Below the pieces are notes generated by a model, which was given only the letters and a program-made list of their open reading frames with translations, was not told the DNA's origin and did not search any database. This document shows positions 8,738 through 17,571 of a DNA stretch of 64,000 nt, one piece after another. The stretch lies in contig JADBXR010000010.1 of NCBI GenBank assembly GCA_020403425.1, positions 62,001 through 126,000 of the forward strand. The letters are read 5' to 3'. The stretch comes from Chitinophagaceae bacterium. Its GTDB lineage: Bacteria; Bacteroidota; Bacteroidia; Chitinophagales; Chitinophagaceae. The translations under genes and the position numbers were made by a program. Each line of letters starts with the position of its first letter. Within the stretch, counting starts at the first letter, position 1.

Positions 8738-9952
8738 TTACGTCAATAAACAAATGTAAAATTTTTTGACCGGGGCGGAAAGGTTTTGATGAATTAATGC
8801 ATTATCGATCTGTGAGATATCCTTCACAGAACCATCCTTGAACAGGATATTGATCCGCTCGTCTTTGGTCTGGTAAAGCGTATTGGAGGCTTCTCCGTTG
8901 AAACACAGGTATTCGGCCTCTGATGCATTTACCCCGAACTGGGTTTCCATGGACCGTTTTTTTTCGGCCAGATAGACCGGGTCAAAGGGTTCTGACTGGA
9001 TCCGTACCTTATACAGTTCCCGGTTCAGCAAACGACGACAAAGCAGGGATAATACAGGGTCCTTGTGTTTGGACCAGCGTTTGATCGCATGCATCACATC
9101 GTGGTCGTCGATGGCACAGAATCTTTCCAGTGCGGCCGTATCCATATTGCCATCAAAACTTCCAAGGAAAAAATCCAGCTCAGACAAAGTGACCAGTTGC
9201 TGATCGGACGGAGAATACATATCCCTGACACGTTCCAGTATTTTCACCAGCATTTTTTCGGCTGCCAGTACGGTCTTGTGCAGGTATACCTGCCAGTACA
9301 TCTGGCGCCTGGCCACCAGGAATTTTTCAACGCTGTAGATGCCTTTTTCCTCTACCAGCAGTTGCCCCTCATGCACCACCAGCATTTTCAGGATGCGGTC
9401 ATAACCGATCACCCCCTCGCTCACACCGGAATAGAAACTATCACGGCTCAGGTAGTCCATCCGGTCCACATCCAGCTGGCCGCTGATGAGCTGGTGCAGA
9501 AAGGGTTTATGGTACTGATCGGTGAAGATCTGTATGGCCAGCGTCAGTTGTCCGCCCAGTTCCTCATTCATCCGGTGCATGATCTGCAATGAAAGCTGTT
9601 CGTGGTGCACACCTTTCACCAGTACATGTTCCAGTGCATGCGAGAAGGGGCCATGGCCGATATCGTGCAGCAGGATGGCGGCTTTTACCGCGATCTCTTC
9701 CTCTGTAGTGATCTCAACACCCTTGCCTCTCAGTTCAGCCACCGCATTGCCCATCAGGTGATAGGCGCCCAGCGAATGGTGCAAACGGGTATGCACGGCG
9801 CCGGGATATACCATCTGCGCCATGGCCATCTGCTGTATGCGACGCAGCCGCTGGTAATACGGATGTGCAATGATGGAAAAGATCAGGGAATGGTTCACGG
9901 TAATGAAACCATACACCGGGTCGTTGATGATTTTTCTTTTGATGGGCTGCAT
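8738..9952 (-). CDS. HD-domain phosphohydrolase (dGTPase/SAMHD1-like)
   Basis: Metal-dependent hydrolase of 404 aa. The HD domain is clear: HTRLHHSLGAYHL (about residues 55-67), LLHDIGHGPFSHALEH (about 92-107, the HD ligands plus downstream His) and the late Asp in QLDVDRMDYLSRDS. The fold resembles deoxynucleotide triphosphohydrolases and SAMHD1; the real substrate is not evident. It is the first gene of the lpx operon, 42 bp before lpxD, an arrangement common in Bacteroidota that has no obvious functional explanation. ATG start at 9952 behind a good -7 box. Confidence 0.88.
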   Translation of the reverse strand: MQPIKRKIINDPVYGFITVNHSLIFSIIAHPYYQRLRRIQQMAMAQMVYPGAVHTRLHHSLGAYHLMGNAVAELRGKGVEITTEEEIAVKAAILLHDIGHGPFSHALEHVLVKGVHHEQLSLQIMHRMNEELGGQLTLAIQIFTDQYHKPFLHQLISGQLDVDRMDYLSRDSFYSGVSEGVIGYDRILKMLVVHEGQLLVEEKGIYSVEKFLVARRQMYWQVYLHKTVLAAEKMLVKILERVRDMYSPSDQQLVTLSELDFFLGSFDGNMDTAALERFCAIDDHDVMHAIKRWSKHKDPVLSLLCRRLLNRELYKVRIQSEPFDPVYLAEKKRSMETQFGVNASEAEYLCFNGEASNTLYQTKDERINILFKDGSVKDISQIDNALIHQNLSAPVKKFYICLLT

Positions 9953-9993
9953 GCCTGTTGTTGAATTGTTAAATCGCCCCCGGGGCGGGTCTG

Positions 9994-10001
9994 CAAAAAT
10001 A
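9994..10001 (-). promoter_or_regulatory. -7 promoter box for the HD-lpxD-lpxC/fabZ-lpxA operon
   Basis: Minus-strand TATTTTTG fits TAnnTTTG and lies 41 nt before the HD hydrolase ATG. No other box of this quality is seen inside the cluster, so this is the probable main operon promoter. Confidence 0.6.
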
Positions 10002-10167
10002 CAAATAAGAAATCCGATAGCCGGAATGAAATAGATTTACCGCATTATTTTAACAGCCTGTAACCCCTAAACCCTTACGTTATCGCGGCCATTTCTACCC
10101 AGGTTCCTTAATTTTAATCAAAGGTTGCCGTTCGTGGATGATCCCGGCGCAATCCCAAACCAATCAC

Positions 10168-11730
10168 ATGGCCGTAGCAAAAATCGTATGGGTGGATGAT
10201 GAGATGGAAAGCCTGCAATCGCAGAAGCTTTTCCTGGAGCATAAGGGATATGAAGTCGTTACTTTTTCCAATGGTTTTGATGCCATCGAATACCTGAAGA
10301 CCGAACCGGTGGATGTGGTATTGATGGACGAGACCATGCCCGGCATCACCGGACTGGAGACCCTGGCGCGCATCAAAGAGGCCAATTCGCAGATCCCCGT
10401 TGTCCTGATCACCAAGAATGAAACGGAGAACCTGATGGATGATGCCATCGGCAGCCAGATCACGGACTATCTCATCAAGCCGGTGAACCCTAACCAGGTA
10501 TTGTTATCGCTGAAAAAGATCATCGACAACAAACGGCTGGTGGCGGAGAAAACCACCACCGCTTACCAGCAGCAGTTCCGTGAACTGTTCATGGCATTGA
10601 ACAATAACCCGGATTATAACGAGTGGATGGAGCTGTACAAGAAACTGGTATACTGGGAGCTGGAAATGGAGAAGAGTGACAGTCCGGAAATGCGCGAGGT
10701 CTTCTACACGCAAAAACAGGAGGCCAATACCGAATTCTGCAAATTCGTTAGCAGGAACTACAGTTCGTGGCTCGATCCCAAAAGTTTCTCGGCGCCGATC
10801 ATGAGCAACCATCTTTTCCAGTTCAAAGTGCTGCCGCACCTGGAAAAAGGGATCCCCGTGTTCTTTGTGCTGATCGATAATCTCCGTTACGATCAATGGA
10901 AAGCCATACAGCCCATTTTCGCAGAAAGTTTCCGCATACAGGAGGAAGAGACGTTCTATTCCATTCTGCCAACGGCCACGCAGTATTGCCGTAATGCCAT
11001 ATTTGCCGGACTCTTACCTGTGGATATCGAAAAACAATTCCCCCAGCAATGGAAGAACGATGACGAGGAGGGAGGAAAGAATCTGTTTGAGGAGGAGTTC
11101 TTCAAAGCACAGCTGAAGCGGCTGAAGAAAGAAGATGTGCGCTTCAGTTATAATAAGATCGTGAACCATAACGATGGGCAGCAGCTGGTGAGCAATATCC
11201 ATAACCTGCTACAGAACGACCTGAATATTATCGTGTACAATTTTGTGGACATGCTCAGCCATGCTCGTACCGAAATGGAAGTGCTGAAGGAACTCGCCAG
11301 CGATGAAGCCAGTTACCGCAGCATCACCCGCAGCTGGTTCGAGCACAGTCCGCTGCACCAGGCGCTGAAAAAGATAGCCGATAAGAAAGTGAAACTGATC
11401 CTGGCAACTGACCATGGCAGTGTACGGGTGAATACACCGCATAAAGTGATCGGCGATAAACAGACCACGGCCAACCTGCGCTACAAACATGGCCGCAACC
11501 TGAACTATGAGGCCCGGGATGTGCTGGCTTTCAAAGACCCCAAAGAAGCAGGCCTGCCCGTTCCCAACGTCAATTCCTCCTTTATTTTTGCCCGGGAGGA
11601 CGGTTTCCTGTGTTATCCCAATAATTACAACCACTACGTGAACTATTACCGGAACACTTTCCAGCATGGGGGGGTGAGTCTGGAAGAGATGATCGTACCG
11701 ATCGTTAAGATGACGAGCAAGAATCTCTGA
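10168..11730 (+). CDS. porX: PorX-type response regulator with PglZ domain
   Basis: Two-domain protein of 520 aa that in Porphyromonas controls T9SS genes together with the kinase PorY. Residues ~1-120 are a CheY-like receiver: acidic pocket VDDE, phospho-acceptor Asp in VVLMDETMPG, conserved Lys in DYLIKPVNP. Residues ~200-520 are a PglZ domain of the alkaline-phosphatase superfamily (LIDNLRYDQWKAI, NFVDMLSHAR, LATDHGSVRV), which binds zinc and cleaves phosphodiesters in the studied homologue. I use the ATG at 10168, not 10138, because family members begin only a few residues before the receiver strand. It agrees with the T9SS-tailed protease in this window. Confidence 0.93.
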   Translation: MAVAKIVWVDDEMESLQSQKLFLEHKGYEVVTFSNGFDAIEYLKTEPVDVVLMDETMPGITGLETLARIKEANSQIPVVLITKNETENLMDDAIGSQITDYLIKPVNPNQVLLSLKKIIDNKRLVAEKTTTAYQQQFRELFMALNNNPDYNEWMELYKKLVYWELEMEKSDSPEMREVFYTQKQEANTEFCKFVSRNYSSWLDPKSFSAPIMSNHLFQFKVLPHLEKGIPVFFVLIDNLRYDQWKAIQPIFAESFRIQEEETFYSILPTATQYCRNAIFAGLLPVDIEKQFPQQWKNDDEEGGKNLFEEEFFKAQLKRLKKEDVRFSYNKIVNHNDGQQLVSNIHNLLQNDLNIIVYNFVDMLSHARTEMEVLKELASDEASYRSITRSWFEHSPLHQALKKIADKKVKLILATDHGSVRVNTPHKVIGDKQTTANLRYKHGRNLNYEARDVLAFKDPKEAGLPVPNVNSSFIFAREDGFLCYPNNYNHYVNYYRNTFQHGGVSLEEMIVPIVKMTSKNL

Positions 11731-11795
11731 TGAGCTTCCACGAAAGTCCTGCGGGCATGTGGATAACTGGCAAAGCCTGAAATACCGTACTATCC

Positions 11796-11834
11796 TAAAT
11801 TTGAGGCGTTCCGGCCCCTCCTTAAGGGGGTCGG
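11796..11834 (+). promoter_or_regulatory. -7 box and leader hairpin before the 90-aa conserved gene
   Basis: TAAATTTG at 11796-11803 fits TAnnTTTG. Immediately downstream, 11811-11834 can fold into a GC-rich hairpin (CCGGCCCCT against GGGGGTCGG with two G-U pairs, loop CCTTAA) that ends 9 nt before the ATG, covering the ribosome-binding region. Confidence 0.4.
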
Positions 11835-11843
11835 GGATCGATT

Positions 11844-12116
11844 ATGAAGTATACACAAACAACCTTAGACAAACTAGGCAATATCCTCGAGGAAAGTGGT
11901 TATGTGGTTCGTTATGAGCGGGGTACTTTCCAGAGTGGCTGGTGTTTGCTGGAAGCAAGAAAGATCGTGGTACTGAATAAGTTCCTGAGCGTGGAAGGTC
12001 GTATCAATACCCTTATGGAACTCATACCCCAGGTGCCCGTTGACTTTGATAAACTCACGCACGAATCGCAAAAACTATACGAGGAAGTAGTCAAAAAATC
12101 AGCTACTGAAGCCTGA
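11844..12116 (+). CDS. Small conserved hypothetical protein
   Basis: Cytoplasmic protein of 90 aa with no signal peptide or membrane segment. The sequence looks like a compact alpha/beta fold (TTLDKLGNILEESGYVVRYERGTFQSGWCLLEARKIVVLNKF), followed by a helical tail. I recognise the type as a conserved Bacteroidota hypothetical without assigned function. It has its own promoter and sits between porX and the metallo-hydrolase gene. Codon use and composition match its neighbours, which supports a real gene. Confidence 0.75.
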   Translation: MKYTQTTLDKLGNILEESGYVVRYERGTFQSGWCLLEARKIVVLNKFLSVEGRINTLMELIPQVPVDFDKLTHESQKLYEEVVKKSATEA

Positions 12117-12156
12117 TTTTGCGGTTAATACTTATCTCTGCTTCTGCTATTTGGCT

Positions 12157-12164
12157 TAGATTTG
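12157..12164 (+). promoter_or_regulatory. -7 promoter box directly before the metallo-hydrolase GTG start
   Basis: TAGATTTG fits TAnnTTTG. Only 4 nt separate it from the GTG at 12169, the same geometry as at tsaE. Confidence 0.5.
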
Positions 12165-12168
12165 ACAA

Positions 12169-12945
12169 GTGAGTTATCCAGGCCTTACCATAACATTTCT
12201 TGGCACCGGTACCAGTTCGGGTGTGCCCATGATCGGTTGTTACTGTGACGTGTGTAGTTCATCCGATCCGAATGATAATCGTCTCCGCAGCAGTATTCTG
12301 GTGCAATCGGCCAATACCACGCTGGTGGTGGATACTACACCTGATTTCCGATATCAGATGCTTCGTACGCATACCCATCACCTCGATGCAGTGGTGTATA
12401 CACATCCGCACAAAGACCATATGGCCGGACTGGACGATATACGTGCCTACAATTTCACCAGCAAAAAAGCGATGAATATCTATGCCAATTCATTGACAGA
12501 GGAGGCCGTTCGCCGCGATTTCTATTATGCATTCACCGATACCAAATATCCCGGTGTACCGGAGCTGAACCTGATCACCATTGATGAACATGCTTTCCAG
12601 GTCGGAGATATACCTGTGCAGCCCATACAGGTGATACACCATAAGATGCCGGTGTTCGGATATCGTTTTGGCGACTTCACCTATATCACCGATGCCAACA
12701 AGATCGAAGAATCGGAGAAGGATAAGATCCGTGGATCGCGTGTGCTGGTGCTGAACGCTTTACGGCGTGAGACGCATATCTCGCATTTCACCCTGTCGGA
12801 AGCGGTGGCGCTGGCCATGGAACTGGAAGTGCCGGAAGTGTATTTCACGCATATCAGTCACCAACTGGGTAAACACGAAGATGTGAACCGCGAATTGCCA
12901 AAGCATATCCGCCTGGCGCATGATGGCCTGACCCTGCAACTGTAA
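12169..12945 (+). CDS. Metallo-beta-lactamase-fold hydrolase (PhnP-like)
   Basis: Zinc/manganese phosphodiesterase-type protein of 258 aa. Visible features are the N-terminal strand ITFLGTGTSSGVPMIGCYCDVC with the PhnP-like Cys pair, the metal motif THPHKDH (HxHxDH, about residues 83-89), HHKMPVFGYRF, ITDANKI (bridging Asp) and the late HISH. PhnP acts on cyclic ribose phosphodiesters, but no phn genes are nearby and the Bacteroidota members are functionally unassigned. The start is GTG at 12169, just after a -7 box. The next gene follows 33 bp later. Confidence 0.85.
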   Translation: MSYPGLTITFLGTGTSSGVPMIGCYCDVCSSSDPNDNRLRSSILVQSANTTLVVDTTPDFRYQMLRTHTHHLDAVVYTHPHKDHMAGLDDIRAYNFTSKKAMNIYANSLTEEAVRRDFYYAFTDTKYPGVPELNLITIDEHAFQVGDIPVQPIQVIHHKMPVFGYRFGDFTYITDANKIEESEKDKIRGSRVLVLNALRRETHISHFTLSEAVALAMELEVPEVYFTHISHQLGKHEDVNRELPKHIRLAHDGLTLQL

Positions 12946-12978
12946 CCTCCTTTGAAAACGGAACCCAAATGTTTCGTT

Positions 12979-13881
12979 ATGAAAAGGATCGTAAAAGAAT
13001 ACCTGAGTTTTACCCGTAAGGAAAGAACGGCGATAGTGATATTGCTGACACTGATGGGCCTGTTCATAGCGGCCCCCTATCTCTATACGCCCGAACAGCT
13101 GCCGCCTGTCGATACAAGGGAGTTGGAGTCGTACCTCGAGCGACAACCAGCAGCTACCAGAAATGCAAACGGGAAAGATGCAACTGTCGGTGATGGAAAA
13201 GCAACCATTGCCCGGCTCTTTTTGTTCGATCCCAATACCCTTTCCGCGGAAGGTTGGCAGCAACTGGGTATCCGGGAGCGGACGGCCCTTACCATCCTGC
13301 GTTACCGCAGCAAGGGTGGCAGATTTCGGAGGGCGGAGGACCTTCGCAAAATATGGGGTTTGGCTACTGCCGATGCCGACAGACTGATACCCTATGTGCG
13401 CATACCGGATGGAGAACAACCAAAGACCAGTACTGCAAAAGCTGAATGGTCGGGCGGGAAAAGGTCTCTACAGGCTCCGGTACGCATCAATGCTGCTACC
13501 GTGGAGGACTGGCAGGCGCTGCCGGGCATTGGAGAAGTGCTGGCCAACCGGATCGTCAGGTACCGTGATAAGCTGGGCGGGTTCACTTCGGTGGAACAGG
13601 TGGGTAAGACCTACGGTATCAGCGATTCTGTATTTCAACGGATACAGCCATTGCTGCGTCTGGATGCAGGCGGGCAGCCTGCAAATACCAGACTCGATCT
13701 CAACATAGCTTCCGCTCCGCAGCTGAGCGCTCATACGGGCATCCCGGAAGCCATTGCGAGGGCCATTGTGGTGTACCGGAAACAGTACGGACCATTCCGA
13801 ACAGTGGCAGATCTGAAGAAGATCGTGGTATTGTCCGACTCCCTTTTCCAGCTCATTGAACCCTTTGTGCATGTTAAATAA
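12979..13881 (+). CDS. Membrane-anchored helix-hairpin-helix protein (ComEA-like)
   Basis: Protein of 300 aa with one N-terminal membrane segment (IVILLTLMGLFIAAPYLY, about residues 18-35) and three helix-hairpin-helix modules: around TALTILRYRSKGGRF, around INAATVEDWQALPGIGEVLANRIV (best match, with the GIG hairpin), and around LNIASAPQLSAHTGIPEAIARAIV. HhH modules bind DNA backbone; ComEA uses them in DNA uptake across the envelope. No other competence gene is here, so a DNA-uptake role is only suggested. ATG at 12979 is preferred over the TTG at 12952. Confidence 0.8.
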   Translation: MKRIVKEYLSFTRKERTAIVILLTLMGLFIAAPYLYTPEQLPPVDTRELESYLERQPAATRNANGKDATVGDGKATIARLFLFDPNTLSAEGWQQLGIRERTALTILRYRSKGGRFRRAEDLRKIWGLATADADRLIPYVRIPDGEQPKTSTAKAEWSGGKRSLQAPVRINAATVEDWQALPGIGEVLANRIVRYRDKLGGFTSVEQVGKTYGISDSVFQRIQPLLRLDAGGQPANTRLDLNIASAPQLSAHTGIPEAIARAIVVYRKQYGPFRTVADLKKIVVLSDSLFQLIEPFVHVK

Positions 13882-13898
13882 AATGTAACAAAATTCTA

Positions 13899-13958
13899 TT
13901 TGGCCGAGAAAGAATTACCCCTACATTTGCATCGAAAACTAACAAACGGTCGTTTGTT
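13899..13958 (+). promoter_or_regulatory. Acyl-CoA dehydrogenase promoter with TetR-type palindromic operator
   Basis: TTTG (13899-13902), 19-nt spacer, TACATTTG (13922-13929): a full -33/-7 Bacteroidota promoter. From 13941 to 13958 follows the perfect palindrome AACAAACG-GT-CGTTTGTT, placed at about +6 to +23. Its form is like operators of TetR-family fatty-acid regulators such as PsrA. Repressor binding here would block elongation or initiation. Confidence 0.7.
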
Positions 13959-14025
13959 TTTAGGAGGTTGCCGGATAACGATTGCTTGTTTCTCTGGCAG
14001 CCTCCGTCTATATAAACCCGTATAC

Positions 14026-15168
14026 ATGAATTTTCAACCCGAAGAAATTACCACTCAGGTAGCACAGACAGCCCGCGAATTTGCCCAGCAGTACATCAGA
14101 CCGCATGTGATGGACTGGGATGAGGAACAGGTATTTCCCATAGCTATATTCAAGGAACTGGGTAAGCTGGGTATGATGGGGGTATTGGTTCCTGAACAAT
14201 ATGGCGGGGCGGGACTGGGATATTTTGAGTACAACGCCATCATCCAGGAAATCGCCAAAGTTTGCGGTTCTATCGGGTTAAGTGTGGCCGCTCATAATTC
14301 TCTTTGCACCAACCATATCCTCAGTTTCGGCAATGAGCAACAGAAACAGCAATGGTTACCCAAACTGGCCACTGCCGAATGGATCGGGGCCTGGGGGCTC
14401 ACCGAACCCAATACCGGCAGTGATGCGGGCAATATGAAGACCACGGCCGTGAAAGCGGGTGATTCCTGGATCCTGAATGGGACCAAGAGCTGGATCACGC
14501 ATGGTAAAAGCGGGGATGTGGCCGTGGTGATCTGTCGTACCGGCGAACCCAGGACCAGTGGTAATTCCACTGCTTTTGTGGTGGAGCGCGGAACACTGGG
14601 TTTCAGTGCCGGTAAAAAAGAGAACAAACTGGGTATGCGCGCCAGTGAAACGGCAGAAATGATCTTTGATAACTGCCGTATCCCTGATGCCAACCGGTTG
14701 GGCGAAGTGGGAGATGGGTTCCGTCAGGCAATGAAAATACTGGATGGGGGAAGGATATCCATCGCTGCCCTTGCAGCAGGCATCGCTAAAGGCGCTTATG
14801 AAGCGGCCCTTCAATATGCACAGGAAAGATACCAGTTCGATAAACCCATTGCCAGTTTTCAGGGTATCAGCTTCAAACTGGCCGATATGGCCACCGAAAT
14901 TGCCGCCGCAGACCTGTTGATCTGGCAAAGTTGCGACCTGAAGAACCGGGGACAGAAAGTGACCAAACAAGGGGCCATGGCCAAGTATTATGCCAGTGAA
15001 ATAGCTGTAAAAACAGCCAATGAAGCCGTTCAGATCTTCGGTGGATATGGCTATACCAAAGATTTTCCGGTGGAGAAATACTATCGTGACGCAAAATTAT
15101 GTACTATTGGAGAAGGAACTTCTGAGATTCAGAAACTGGTGATCTCGCGCGAAGTTCTGCATGATTAG
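14026..15168 (+). CDS. Acyl-CoA dehydrogenase
   Basis: FAD enzyme of beta-oxidation or branched-chain catabolism, 380 aa, normal length. Domains in order: N-terminal helical (residues ~5-120), beta middle domain with AWGLTEPNTGSDAG (about 122-135), and C-terminal helical domain with QIFGGYGYTKDFPVEKYYRDAK and the catalytic Glu in IGEGTSEIQ (about residue 361). The exact chain length preference is not readable, although the Glu position is that of short/medium-chain and branched-chain enzymes. I take ATG 14026: translation from 13900 would run through the promoter and operator. An intrinsic terminator follows. Confidence 0.93.
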   Translation: MNFQPEEITTQVAQTAREFAQQYIRPHVMDWDEEQVFPIAIFKELGKLGMMGVLVPEQYGGAGLGYFEYNAIIQEIAKVCGSIGLSVAAHNSLCTNHILSFGNEQQKQQWLPKLATAEWIGAWGLTEPNTGSDAGNMKTTAVKAGDSWILNGTKSWITHGKSGDVAVVICRTGEPRTSGNSTAFVVERGTLGFSAGKKENKLGMRASETAEMIFDNCRIPDANRLGEVGDGFRQAMKILDGGRISIAALAAGIAKGAYEAALQYAQERYQFDKPIASFQGISFKLADMATEIAAADLLIWQSCDLKNRGQKVTKQGAMAKYYASEIAVKTANEAVQIFGGYGYTKDFPVEKYYRDAKLCTIGEGTSEIQKLVISREVLHD

Positions 15169-15195
15169 TCTCTTTTCGATTGCTTGCTGATAAAG

Positions 15196-15219
15196 AAGCC
15201 CTCTCAGGAGGGCTTTTTT
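15196..15219 (+). terminator. Intrinsic terminator after acyl-CoA dehydrogenase
   Basis: Stem AAGCCCTC / GAGGGCTT with a TCAG loop followed by T-run (to 15219), 27 bp after the stop codon. Confidence 0.88.
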
Positions 15220-15267
15220 GATGCTGTAATTGCGTATTTTATATTACCTTCCTTTTTTATCTATTTC

Positions 15268-17214
15268 GTGAGACCTGTGACCAGAAATTTTTTCTTATAC
15301 CTGTTTTTGTTGGTTGCATGTGTGGGCATTAATAGGGGTGACCTCCGTGCCGCCGATAATGATAATTCCAATAACCAACTGCTGGCTGCCGATAGGAAAA
15401 AAGTGGATTCACTGAATGCGCTGGCATTCGATCAGAAACGGTTTGATGTGGCCAAGGCACTGAACAACCTCTTCAATGCCGAAAACCTGGCCCTGGCCGC
15501 CAACTACCCCAAAGGACTGGCCACCACCTATTTTTATGAGGCAGGCATCTACCACCAGAACGGATACGATAAAAAAGCGCTTTCCACCTATTACAAGGCC
15601 AAACAGATATTCCAGGGACTGAAAGACACCCTGAACATCGCGATCGTCAACAAGGAGATCGCTACGGCCCTGTATGCCAACAGTAAATCGGATGAAGCCA
15701 TCCTCCTGTACAATGAATCCCTTTCTGTGTTCACCCAGATGAAGGATTCACGCCAGATCGCCAATGTGAAGAACAGTATCGGCCTGGTTCATCTGGACCA
15801 GAAAAAATTCGAGGAGGCTACACAGGATTTTACAACCGCTTTGAACATCAGCATCAAAGTGGGGCACCAATATGGGGAAAAGAAAGCCTATTATAATCTT
15901 GGTTTGCTGGAAGAACGACGCCGGAATTTTGCTATGGCTGAGACCTATTATCGGAAGTCACTCGCTATCGATAAGGAAGTGAACGATAAATTCGGCGCTG
16001 CTCTGAACGAGTTACAGCTTTCATCCATCAGTAACGCACAACAAAAGAGAGATGAGTCGATAGCGCTGGCAAAAGAGGCCTATAACAGTGCCTATTATAT
16101 CTCCGCCTATAACCTGATGCGCGAAGCCTCTGTAAAAGTGATCGATGGCTATCGGCAGAAGGGCGAGATCATACAGGCTTCCGTATGGCAGGATTCCTTG
16201 GTGAATATCCTGAAGGAACAGATCGAGAATGAGAAGGAGTATGCGCTCAACTATATAGAGGTGATCAAGAGCCAGAATGCCAAGAATACCAATGCCGAAA
16301 AGGACCTGGAGAAACAAAAACAGGTACAGAAAGAACAGTTGCTGATCATCACGGTAGGAACGTTTATCCTCATCATCGTGGCGGTATTGGCGGTGCTGGC
16401 ACTGGTGAATTACCAGCGGCAGCGCTTTTTTGGCAAGGAGCTGAAACAGAAGAATGAGATCATTGAAAAGAATTCGGCCTCGCTGGACCAGCTCAACAAA
16501 GAGATCTCTCATCAGAACCTTCTGCTGAAAGCGGATAACAAGACTAAGAACAAATTATTGTCCATTATCTCTCACGACCTGCGCACACCACTGGTCAATA
16601 CCAAAGGGGTATTGAACCTGGTAAACCAGGGGATGGTGCCGCCTGAAGAGGCTGACAGACTGTTACAACTGCTGGAAACCCAGTACCTGGGCACCACTTC
16701 CTTGCTGGATAACCTGTTGTTCTGGATCAAAGGGCAAATGGACGGCAAGCCGGATGATAAAGTGAAAGTAGGTCTGCACCAACTGGTAAAAGTGCTGGAA
16801 GAAGAGCACCGGATGCCGCTGCTTAAAAAGAAAATAGAATTGCGCAACCTGATAGACAAAGAACTGGCCATTGTAACGGAAAAGGAAATGATACGGATCG
16901 TTTGCCGTAACCTGATCAGCAATGCGATCAAGTTCTCCAACGAGAATGGCATCATCGAAGTATCGTCACGTATTGGCGACGATCATTTCCTGTATATGAG
17001 CGTGAAGGATAACGGTATCGGTATGAGTAAAGAAACGATCGACAAAGTGAATGCCAAACAATACTACAATACCACGGGCACATCATACGAAAAAGGCAGC
17101 GGTTTTGGCCTCATGTTATGCCGCGATCTCCTGAATAAAGCCGGTGGAGACCTCATCATTGAAAGTGAACCCGGCGTAGGAAGCACATTCACCATCAAGA
17201 TGCCGGTAGCATGA
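15268..17214 (+). CDS. TPR-containing sensor histidine kinase
   Basis: Membrane-bound kinase of a two-component system, about 648 aa. An N-terminal hydrophobic signal (NFFLYLFLLVACVG) leads to a periplasmic TPR sensor region (residues ~40-330, motifs like ALSTYYKAKQIF and AMAETYYRKSLAI). One membrane helix follows (LLIITVGTFILIIVAVLAV), then a coiled coil, the HisKA box with phospho-His in SIISHDLRTPL, and the HATPase domain (N-box NLISNAIKFS, DNGIGM, GSGFGLMLCRDLL). Only GTG starts are available; 15268 or 15277 fit. A start at 15184 would lie upstream of the terminator at 15196-15219. No response regulator is adjacent. Confidence 0.88.
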   Translation: MRPVTRNFFLYLFLLVACVGINRGDLRAADNDNSNNQLLAADRKKVDSLNALAFDQKRFDVAKALNNLFNAENLALAANYPKGLATTYFYEAGIYHQNGYDKKALSTYYKAKQIFQGLKDTLNIAIVNKEIATALYANSKSDEAILLYNESLSVFTQMKDSRQIANVKNSIGLVHLDQKKFEEATQDFTTALNISIKVGHQYGEKKAYYNLGLLEERRRNFAMAETYYRKSLAIDKEVNDKFGAALNELQLSSISNAQQKRDESIALAKEAYNSAYYISAYNLMREASVKVIDGYRQKGEIIQASVWQDSLVNILKEQIENEKEYALNYIEVIKSQNAKNTNAEKDLEKQKQVQKEQLLIITVGTFILIIVAVLAVLALVNYQRQRFFGKELKQKNEIIEKNSASLDQLNKEISHQNLLLKADNKTKNKLLSIISHDLRTPLVNTKGVLNLVNQGMVPPEEADRLLQLLETQYLGTTSLLDNLLFWIKGQMDGKPDDKVKVGLHQLVKVLEEEHRMPLLKKKIELRNLIDKELAIVTEKEMIRIVCRNLISNAIKFSNENGIIEVSSRIGDDHFLYMSVKDNGIGMSKETIDKVNAKQYYNTTGTSYEKGSGFGLMLCRDLLNKAGGDLIIESEPGVGSTFTIKMPVA

Positions 17215-17571
17215 TGAATATCGAATATTGAACAAGGAATGGTGAAGTAGGGGTTCACCCATCATTCATCATTCACCATTCCTTGCTCATCATTCAATAT
17301 TCCCTAGTCTTCGCTCTTGTTGCCGGCAGCATAATGAATATCGAATATTGAACAAGGAATGATGAAGTAGGGGTTTACCCATCATTCATCATTCACCATT
17401 CCTTGCTCATCATTCAATATTCCCTAGTCTTCGCTCTTGTTGCCGGCAGCATAATGAATATCGAATATTGAACAAGGAATGATGAAGTAGGGGTTCACCC
17501 ATCATTCATCATTCCTTGTTCCTTGCTCATCATTCAATATTCCCTAGTCTTCGCTCTTGTTGCCCGCAGCA
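17214..17571. repeat. 120-bp tandem triplication containing the 3' end of a small gene
   Basis: Three head-to-tail copies with an exact 120-bp period begin at 17214, 17334 and 17454 and differ at only a few positions. Each copy holds a pair of partly complementary segments (GAATATTGAACAAGGAAT and ATTCCTTG...ATTCAATATTC) and ends with the last 8 codons plus stop (AAGNKSED, minus strand) of the gene at 17544-17705. The left junction resembles the kinase 3' end (TGCCGGTAGCAT against TGCCGGCAGCAT), suggesting duplication between short homologies. Confidence 0.92.

Noticed and set aside
13900..14025. 42-residue extension of the acyl-CoA dehydrogenase
   Set aside because: Would translate the -7 box and the palindrome; enzymes of the family start at the ATG 14026 position.
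15184..15267. Upstream TTG start for the histidine kinase
   Set aside because: It lies upstream of the acyl-CoA dehydrogenase terminator hairpin, so the frame would run through that hairpin, and the residues do not resemble a signal peptide.
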